Shown piece after piece: positions 7,070 through 12,746 of a DNA stretch of 13,803 bases (the stretch's first letter is position 1; the number at the start of each line of letters is the position of its first letter). The stretch comes from JBCBZH01 sp039815415 (lineage in GTDB: Bacteria > Bacteroidota > Rhodothermia > Rhodothermales > Rubricoccaceae), in the NCBI GenBank assembly GCA_039815415.1, contig JBCBZH010000093.1, forward strand, positions 1 through 13,803. The letters are read 5' to 3'. The position numbers and the translations under genes are program-made. The notes beneath the pieces are model-generated. The model did no database searches, had not been told where the DNA came from, and saw only the letters and a program-made list of their open reading frames with translations.

Positions 7070-8595
7070 CAAAAGCCGCTCTGCCCCGGCTCTGCCTTGA
7101 CACGCTCGGCGCCGACCTCACAGCGTCGCTCGATGCCATCCGCGCAGACCTCGCCAGCCCGATCGGGCGCGTCGCCCGGAGTCGCCAGCTGGTGGAGGCC
7201 GCGCTAGCGGATGGGCACGCCCACTACGGCCTCAACACGGGATTCGGAGCCCTCAAGAGCCAGCGCATCCCCGAGGGCGACGTGGCGCAGTTGCAGATCA
7301 ATGTGCTGCGGTCGCACGCCTGCGGGGTGGGGGAGCCGGTAGACCGGAACATCACGCGTCGCATGGTAGCCCTCAAGGCGTATGCGCTGGGTCTGGGGCA
7401 CTCGGGCGTCTCGCCCATCGTGGTCGAACGTCTGCTCGATTTCCTCGATCGCGACGTCATCCCGGTGGTTCCGAGCCAGGGGAGCCTCGGCGCCTCCGGG
7501 GACCTCGCGCCGTTGTCACATCTCGCGCTGCCGCTGATCGGGGAGGGCTATGTGTGGAGCGATGACGGACCGATTCCTGCCGCTGACGTGCTTCGCCAGC
7601 TCGCGCTGGCGCCGGTCGCGCTGGGCGCCAAGGACGGGCTGGCGCTCATCAATGGGACGCAGTTCATGGCAGCGCACGCCGTGGAGGTGGTGCTCCGAGG
7701 CCGCCAGCTCGCCGAGACCGCCGATATGGTGGCGGCCATGACGGTGGAAGCCATGCGCGGGTCGTCCCGACCGTTCGATGCGCGGGTGGCTGAGGTGCGG
7801 GCACATCCGGGGCACGCGGCGTCGGCAGCGCGCGTCCGGCAGATGCTGGAGGGCTCCGAGATCGGACCGAGCCATCTGCACTGCGACCGCGTGCAGGACC
7901 CGTATTCGATCCGCTGCGTGCCGCAGGTCCACGGCGCCAGCCGCGACGCGCTGGCGTACGTCGCGGGCGCCGTCGAGACCGAGATCAACAGCGTGACTGA
8001 CAACCCGCTGGTTTTCGATGCCGACGGTGCACCAGACCTCATCTCGGGGGGCAACTTCCACGGCCAGCCGCTCGCGCTGGCGATGGACTTTGCGGCCATC
8101 GCGCTGGCGGAGTGGGCCTCCATCTCGGAGCGTCGTATCTACCTCTTGCTCGATGGATGTGATGGCCTCCCGCCGTTTCTCATCAACGGCTCTGGCTTGC
8201 AGTCGGGGTTCATGATCCCGCAGTACGTGGCCGCCGCGCTGGTGTCGGAGAACAAGACGCTCTGCCACCCGGCCTCGGTGGACTCCATCCCGAGCAGCCG
8301 AGGGCAGGAGGACCACGTCTCGATGGGCGCATGGGGCGCGCGGAAAGCGCTGCAGGTGGTTGAGAATGCCGAGCAGGTGCTCGCCATCGAGGCGCTGTGT
8401 GCGGCGCAGGCGCTCGACGTACGGCATCCGATGAAAGCCGGGCGGGGCGTGGAGGCGGCGTGGGACGCCATTCGCCAGCGCGTGGCCTTCCGGGATACCG
8501 ACCGGCTGTTTCAGGACGAGCTGGCGGCCGTCACCGATCTAGTCCGTACCGGTCGTCTCGCGGAGATCCTCCGCATCTTGCCCATCCGGTCGTGA
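7066..8595 (+). CDS. hutH: Histidine ammonia-lyase
   Basis: A 509-residue cytosolic enzyme, typical for the family. It removes ammonia from L-histidine to give urocanate, the first step of the pathway. The Ala143-Ser144-Gly145 triad within GSLGASGDLAPLSH cyclises by itself into the MIO electrophile. Other family landmarks are HYGLNTGFGAL near residue 50, QDPYSIRC, TDNPLVF, GGNFHGQPLA and QEDHVSMGA. These match histidine rather than phenylalanine ammonia-lyases, and the hut context agrees. ATG 7066 overlaps the stop of the preceding exported-protein gene (ATGA), implying translational coupling. The frame extends upstream to 7027 but without family sequence. The gene ends in a GTGA overlap with hutI. 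Confidence 0.98.
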   Translation: MTKAALPRLCLDTLGADLTASLDAIRADLASPIGRVARSRQLVEAALADGHAHYGLNTGFGALKSQRIPEGDVAQLQINVLRSHACGVGEPVDRNITRRMVALKAYALGLGHSGVSPIVVERLLDFLDRDVIPVVPSQGSLGASGDLAPLSHLALPLIGEGYVWSDDGPIPAADVLRQLALAPVALGAKDGLALINGTQFMAAHAVEVVLRGRQLAETADMVAAMTVEAMRGSSRPFDARVAEVRAHPGHAASAARVRQMLEGSEIGPSHLHCDRVQDPYSIRCVPQVHGASRDALAYVAGAVETEINSVTDNPLVFDADGAPDLISGGNFHGQPLALAMDFAAIALAEWASISERRIYLLLDGCDGLPPFLINGSGLQSGFMIPQYVAAALVSENKTLCHPASVDSIPSSRGQEDHVSMGAWGARKALQVVENAEQVLAIEALCAAQALDVRHPMKAGRGVEAAWDAIRQRVAFRDTDRLFQDELAAVTDLVRTGRLAEILRILPIRS

Positions 8596-9812
8596 CCGTC
8601 CTCACTGACATTCGCCAGCTCGCCACCTGCCCGCCGGACAGCGCGGACGCCGGGTTGGTGAACGACGCCGCGCTGGTCTGGGACGCGGGGAAGGTTGTCT
8701 GGGCGGGACCTGAGGTGGAGTTGCCCGAGGCGTTTCAGGACGCCAACTCGATCTCCGCAGCAGGGCGATTGGTGGTTCCCGGCCTGATCGATTGCCACAC
8801 GCACCTCGCCTTTGCAGGCGAGCGTGCGGATGAGTTCGTCGAACGGTTGAAGGGCACGCCGTATCTGGAGATCGCCAAGCGCGGCGGAGGCATCCTAAAC
8901 ACCGTCCGCGCCACGCGCGCGGCCTCTCGGGAGCATCTTCTTGAGCTGGCGGGAGCACGGCTGGGCGGCATGCTCCGGCAGGGCGTCACCACGGTCGAGG
9001 CCAAGAGCGGCTACGGGCTGACAGTCGCCGATGAGATCAAGACACTGGAGGTGTATCGCCAGCTCGAGGCGACCCATCCGCAGCGGATCGTGTCCACGTT
9101 GCTCGCGGCGCACGCCGCCCCGCCCGAGTACGCCGACGACCGCGCCGGATACGTCCGTCTGATCTGCGACGAGATTCTCCCAGCTGCCGCCGAGCTGGCG
9201 ACGTTCGTGGACGTGTTTGTGGAGCAGGGCGCCTTCACGCCGGACGAGGCGCGCGAGGTCTTCGCCGCCGGACGCCGCCACGGGCTGGTGCCCAAGCTGC
9301 ACGCCGATCAGCTCTCGGATACCGGAGGCGCCGAGCTGGCAGTGGAGGTTGGCGCCGCGAGTGCCGACCACCTCGAGTGTATCTCCGACGCTGGCATTGC
9401 GGCTCTCGCCAGCTCGAGCACCGTCGCCGTCAGCTTGCCGACGGCGACGCTCGTGTTGGGGCAGGAGCCGCTTCCGGCTCGTCGGCTGTTGGATGCGGGA
9501 GCGAAGGTCGCCGTGGCGACGGACTTCAACCCCGGAAGTGCGCCCAGCCCGAGCCTGCCGCTGGCGCTCTGGCTGGCCTGCACCCGCCAGCGCATGACGC
9601 CAGAGGAAGCGCTACGCGGCGCCACTATCGTTGCAGCCCAGGCTCTCCAGCTCGAGGGCGTCGGGTCCCTCGTTCCCGGCTTTGCCGCCGACCTCGCCAT
9701 TCTCGATGCGCCGACGCTCGACGCCTGGCTGTATGCCTTCTCCCCATCCGATGCCCTGCGAACGGTGATCGCGGGCGAGACGGTGTGGGAGTCGGTAGAA
9801 ACGAGGCGATAG
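8592..9812 (+). CDS. hutI: Imidazolonepropionase
   Basis: A 406-residue amidohydrolase-superfamily enzyme that hydrolyses 4-imidazolone-5-propionate to N-formimidoyl-L-glutamate, the third step of the pathway. Metal ligands typical of the family are visible: His69 and His71 in DCHTHLAFAG, His237 in KLHADQL and Asp311 in ATDFNPGSAPSPSL. KRGGGILNTVRATR and VEAKSGYGLT are further HutI blocks. The GTG start at 8592 overlaps the hutH stop (GTGA), gives the normal family length and puts VLTDIRQLATC at the N-terminus; extending further upstream only reads through hutH. It carries six of the window's GCCAGCTC/GAGCTGGC octamers. The stop is followed by 168 bases of repeat-bearing DNA before hutG. Confidence 0.97.
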   Translation: MTVLTDIRQLATCPPDSADAGLVNDAALVWDAGKVVWAGPEVELPEAFQDANSISAAGRLVVPGLIDCHTHLAFAGERADEFVERLKGTPYLEIAKRGGGILNTVRATRAASREHLLELAGARLGGMLRQGVTTVEAKSGYGLTVADEIKTLEVYRQLEATHPQRIVSTLLAAHAAPPEYADDRAGYVRLICDEILPAAAELATFVDVFVEQGAFTPDEAREVFAAGRRHGLVPKLHADQLSDTGGAELAVEVGAASADHLECISDAGIAALASSSTVAVSLPTATLVLGQEPLPARRLLDAGAKVAVATDFNPGSAPSPSLPLALWLACTRQRMTPEEALRGATIVAAQALQLEGVGSLVPGFAADLAILDAPTLDAWLYAFSPSDALRTVIAGETVWESVETRR

Positions 9813-9846
9813 GAATGAGGAACGAGGTGGAAACCGGTTGTCTCGC

Positions 9847-9903
9847 CAGATCACGTCCCCTCTCCCGCTGGGAGAGGGATAGGGTGAGGGGTAGCCACGT
9901 TGG
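9847..9903. repeat. 57-base interspersed hairpin repeat, copy 2 (REP-like), between hutI and hutG
   Basis: This matches 3311-3367 in the same orientation at 54 of 57 bases, including the perfect CCCTCTCCC-GCT-GGGAGAGGG hairpin (9858-9878). It lies in the only sizeable gap of the hut cluster. Such hairpins often set mRNA stability inside operons, so it may separate hutG expression from hutU-hutI; that is an inference. Confidence 0.8.
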
Positions 9904-9945
9904 ACGAGGCACAAGGTCTCAGGACTGGCTATGACCTGAGCCAAC

Positions 9946-9986
9946 CGTGACGAGATTGCCGCGTCGCTTTGCTCCTCGCCATGACA
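9946..9986. repeat. Probable copy of a common interspersed repeat abutting the hutG start
   Basis: The segment starts CGTGACGAGATTGCCGC, continues with CGCTTTGCTCCTCGCC and ends ATGACA. From memory this closely resembles a repeat seen in many bacterial genomes, whose opposite strand starts TGTCATTGCGAGGAGC. Here its terminal ATG serves as the hutG start codon. No second copy is in the window, so identification rests on recall alone. Confidence 0.5.
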
Positions 9987-10925
9987 CCTCCCTTGCTACG
10001 CCAGCTCGAGGCCCCCAACGTGCCCACGAGGGATACCGCGCCGGAGGATCCTCGTCTGGGGCGCTGGCTTCAGACCAACGCGCTGGCGACAGACACCCGC
10101 GTCGCGCTGGTGGGCTTTCCATCTGATGAGGGCGTGCGCCGGAATGGGGGGCGTCCGGGTGCTGCTGACGGTCCGGCTGCACTTCGCGCTGCTCTCTATG
10201 CCATGACGCCGGATGCTCGCCAGCCCGAGGCCTTCATCGGGCTAATGGAGTACACAGTAGACCTCGGCGATGTGCCGGTGACGGGCGAGCTGCAGACGGA
10301 TCAAGAGAGGCTAGGGGAGGTTGTGGGCGACCTGCTGGGTCGGGGCATTGTGCCCATCGTGCTGGGGGGTGGGCACGAGACGGCCTATGGGCATTTCCTC
10401 GGCTACGTCCAGAGCCGCCAGCCCGTCGGCGTTCTGAACTGGGACGCGCACGCCGATGTGCGTCCGCTACGTGACGGACAAGCGCACTCGGGCTCGCCGT
10501 TCCGACAGATGCTCGATCATCCGTCGGGTCTCTGCTCGCGCTACACGGTTGCCGGGTTGCACCCGTGGCGCGTGTCGGCGGCCCACGTTGCGGCAGTGCG
10601 GGAGAGGGGAGAGGCGGTGTTCGCCGACGCGTTGACGACGGACCGCGCCCGCCAGCTCGTCGCCGATCTCGACCGGCCCACGCTCGCCTCGTTCGACCTC
10701 GACGCCCTCGATGCCGCCCCCGGCGTGAGCGCTCCCGGCACGGGCGGACTGGCAGCTGGCGTGTGGCTCACCGCCGCTGAGGCCTGCGGACGAAGCCCAC
10801 ACATTCGCTCCGTGGACGTGGTGGAGCTGAACCCGGCCTTCGACATCGATCACCGGAGTGCGACCCTCTCCGCACTGACAGTGTGGCACGTCCTCGCCGG
10901 GCTGGCGATGTCGGTAGGTCGGTGA
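9981..10925 (+). CDS. hutG: Formimidoylglutamase (arginase/ureohydrolase family)
   Basis: A 314-residue manganese-dependent ureohydrolase-fold enzyme. In this context it splits N-formimidoyl-L-glutamate into glutamate and formamide, the last hut step. Metal-binding motifs are GGGHE (His132), WDAHAD (Asp155, His157, Asp159) and SFDLDALD (Asp239, Asp241). The usual Pro after the last Asp of that motif is Ala here. The family alone cannot tell formimidoylglutamase from agmatinase or another guanidino hydrolase; adjacency to hutU, hutH and hutI settles the likely substrate. ATG 9981 is the best start. TTG 9969 lies four codons upstream, and the region before it is repeat DNA. The stop codon sits in a tandem octamer repeat. 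No separate formylglutamate deformylase is present, consistent with a one-step route to formamide. Confidence 0.92.
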   Translation: MTPPLLRQLEAPNVPTRDTAPEDPRLGRWLQTNALATDTRVALVGFPSDEGVRRNGGRPGAADGPAALRAALYAMTPDARQPEAFIGLMEYTVDLGDVPVTGELQTDQERLGEVVGDLLGRGIVPIVLGGGHETAYGHFLGYVQSRQPVGVLNWDAHADVRPLRDGQAHSGSPFRQMLDHPSGLCSRYTVAGLHPWRVSAAHVAAVRERGEAVFADALTTDRARQLVADLDRPTLASFDLDALDAAPGVSAPGTGGLAAGVWLTAAEACGRSPHIRSVDVVELNPAFDIDHRSATLSALTVWHVLAGLAMSVGR

Positions 10926-10933
10926 GTCGGTAG
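10910..10933 (+). repeat. Three tandem octamers across the hutG stop codon
   Basis: GTCGGTAG (10910-10917), GTCGGTGA (10918-10925) and GTCGGTAG (10926-10933) are head-to-tail octamers. The TGA of the middle copy is the hutG stop. A gain or loss of one unit would shift the frame and change the last residues of HutG, so this is a potential slippage site. Confidence 0.8.
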
Positions 10934-11200
10934 ATCCGTGGTGTGGTCGCTCGCCAACTCGAGGGCGTGGCCGGTGCTCCGAACGGCGTCGCCGTCCCGT
11001 GTGAAAGAAGATCCGAACGGATTCGTCAGCTCGAGGCGACGCGACAGGCTGGCGATGTGGAGAACTCGCGTCCAGGTGTGGGCAGCTCGCCCTACATCGG
11101 CTTGACGCCTCGGGTTGGCGATCCATCTTCCAAACCCCAACGTCCGGCCGGGATCTCTACCGCAGCCCTCTCGGTTGCACTCGTCGCCAGCCCGACGCCC
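10926..11200. other. Intergenic region rich in degenerate 10-mer motif copies
   Basis: This 275-base gap between hutG and the M16 peptidase has no convincing gene. It holds degenerate relatives of the 10-mer: CGCCAACTCG (10952-10961), CGTCAGCTCG (11024-11033), CAGGCTGGCG (11045-11054), CGGGTTGGCG (11111-11120) and CGCCAGCCCG (11185-11194). The second and third form an inverted pair, 7 of 10 complementary, again with an 11-base spacer. The promoter of the peptidase gene presumably lies here, but I could not recognise one. Confidence 0.55.
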
Positions 11201-12562
11201 ATGTCCGACGCCATCACTGACCACCCCGCCTTCGACTTCATCCGCGCCGAGGGAGGCATCGAAGAGTACCGCCATTCGGCCAACGGGCTGACGGTGCTGT
11301 TGCTGCCCGCCGCCGCCGCGCCGGTCGCTGCGTTTCAGGTGACGTACCGCGTGGGCAGCCGCAACGAGGGCGCCGGGCTGACAGGCGCCACGCACTTGCT
11401 GGAGCACCTCATGTTCAAGGGCTCCGAGCGCTTCAATCGCGACCTCGGGACGAGTGTGTTTCAGACCCTCCAGTCGGTCGGCGGACAGATCAACGCGACA
11501 ACCTGGTACGACCGCACCAATTACTTCGCCGTGCTTCCGAGTGAGCACTTGGAGCGGGCTGTCGAGATCGAGGCCGACCGGATACGCGGGGCGCGGGTGC
11601 GGGACGAGGACCTCGCCAGCGAGCGAACCGTCGTGCTGAACGAGCTGGACCGGGGGGAGAACGAGCCCATCCGCAAGCTGCTCCACAACGTCTACTCGAC
11701 GGCCTACCAGGCCCATCCCTACGGGCACCCGGTCATCGGGTGGCGCAGCGATGTGGAGACCGTCACGGCAGAAGGGCTGCGGCACTTCTACGACACCTAC
11801 TACTGGCCCCGAAATGCGACCGCTTCGGTGGCAGGCTGGTTCGACCGTCGGGAGGCCCTGGACCTGATCGATACCCACTTTGGCGCCATCCCGCCCGGCC
11901 CGGAAGCCGCCGATGATGCGCCGGAGCCGCTGATCCACCGCGATCTGGACGACGCCGTCACACGCGAGCCAGAGCAGCGCGGCGAGCGCCGCATCGTGAT
12001 CCGAAAGGCAGGCGAGCTGGGCGCTGTGATGGTCGCCTACAAAGCCCCCGCAGGCCTCGACCCCGACGCCGATGCGCTCGATGTGCTTACCCAGGCCCTC
12101 TCATTTGGCAAGACGGCCCGGTTGTACCGCCGCCTCACCGACAAGAGCCTGACCACCAGCGCGTCGGCGTTCTTTCCGCGCCTCCGGGACCCCGGCCTGC
12201 TCATCGCCTACGCCATGCTGGCGCCGGACGTGGAGCATGCGACCGTGGAGGCCGAGATTCGAGATGTGTTCGCCGAGGTCGCCCGCGACGGGCTGACGGA
12301 GGAGGAGCTGACCCGTGCCCGCCGCCAAGTGGTGGCTGACGAGGCCTACGAGCGCGACGGGCCGATGTCGCTGGTGTCGCAGATCAACGAGGCCGTGGCC
12401 GTGGGCGACTGGACGCTGTTCGCGCGCTACCGCGAGCGCATCGAGGCGGTGACGCTGGAGGACGTGCAGCGCGCCGCGGCACGTGTCATCGACGACGACC
12501 GCCTGACCGTCGGCTGGTACGTGCCGACCGTCGACGCGCCCGGCGGCGACGGGCTGGCGTAG
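11201..12562 (+). CDS. M16-family zinc metallopeptidase (single-domain, pitrilysin/processing-peptidase type)
   Basis: A 453-residue M16 peptidase. The inverted zinc motif HLLEH (His65, Glu68 catalytic, His69) lies in GATHLLEHLMFKGSERFN. The third ligand is probably Glu148 in ERTVVLNELD, slightly further away than usual. The C-terminal half (PRLRDPGLLIAYAML) follows the second M16 lobe. At this length it is a single two-lobe unit like the beta subunit of mitochondrial processing peptidase, which needs a partner or a homodimer to close its chamber; no second M16 gene follows. ATG 11201 is chosen. The frame is open upstream to 10943, where a hydrophobic stretch (TAALSVALVASP) mimics a signal peptide, but no start codon is suitably placed for it, so I predict a cytosolic protein. 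It is unlikely to belong to the hut pathway. Confidence 0.92.
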   Translation: MSDAITDHPAFDFIRAEGGIEEYRHSANGLTVLLLPAAAAPVAAFQVTYRVGSRNEGAGLTGATHLLEHLMFKGSERFNRDLGTSVFQTLQSVGGQINATTWYDRTNYFAVLPSEHLERAVEIEADRIRGARVRDEDLASERTVVLNELDRGENEPIRKLLHNVYSTAYQAHPYGHPVIGWRSDVETVTAEGLRHFYDTYYWPRNATASVAGWFDRREALDLIDTHFGAIPPGPEAADDAPEPLIHRDLDDAVTREPEQRGERRIVIRKAGELGAVMVAYKAPAGLDPDADALDVLTQALSFGKTARLYRRLTDKSLTTSASAFFPRLRDPGLLIAYAMLAPDVEHATVEAEIRDVFAEVARDGLTEEELTRARRQVVADEAYERDGPMSLVSQINEAVAVGDWTLFARYRERIEAVTLEDVQRAAARVIDDDRLTVGWYVPTVDAPGGDGLA

Positions 12563-12746
12563 CTGACAGCGACCATCAGGTGGATAGCTGCCCTGGGTCT
12601 CACTTGTTGCCGTCATGCCTGCGCAGGCAGGCATCCACTCGCCAGCTCGACGGTTGATGATCTGCCGTAGCAGATGGGCTGTAGGGCGCGCGTTTCGCCT
12701 TGCAAGGAACGGTTTGGGAGCGTAGCGTCCGGCTTCTCGCCCCCAG
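12563..12746. other. Intergenic region with palindromic repeat and small hairpins
   Basis: This 184-base gap follows the M16 gene. It contains a repeat with the perfect palindrome TGCCTGCGCAGGCA (12616-12629), also readable as ATGCCTGC/GCAGGCAT arms around a 4-base loop (12615-12634). From memory this is a common extragenic repeat whose translation reads WMPACAGMT. An exact CGCCAGCTCG lies immediately after it (12640-12649). A small stem ATCTGC-CGTA-GCAGAT (12660-12675) follows. Any of these may slow or stop transcription; none has a T-tract. Confidence 0.6.

Noticed and set aside
8397..8591. Upstream extension of hutI inside hutH
   Set aside because: This is hutH sequence read in another frame; GTG 8592 gives the family length and a typical GTGA coupling overlap.
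10943..11200. In-frame N-terminal extension of the M16 peptidase, including a hydrophobic stretch
   Set aside because: The only start is far upstream in low-complexity sequence full of motif copies. No start codon sits just before the hydrophobic run, and M16 homology fits ATG 11201.
12660..12675. Intrinsic terminator after the M16 gene
   Set aside because: The 6-base stem has no T-run after it and lies about 100 bases past the stop codon; the support is too weak for a terminator call.
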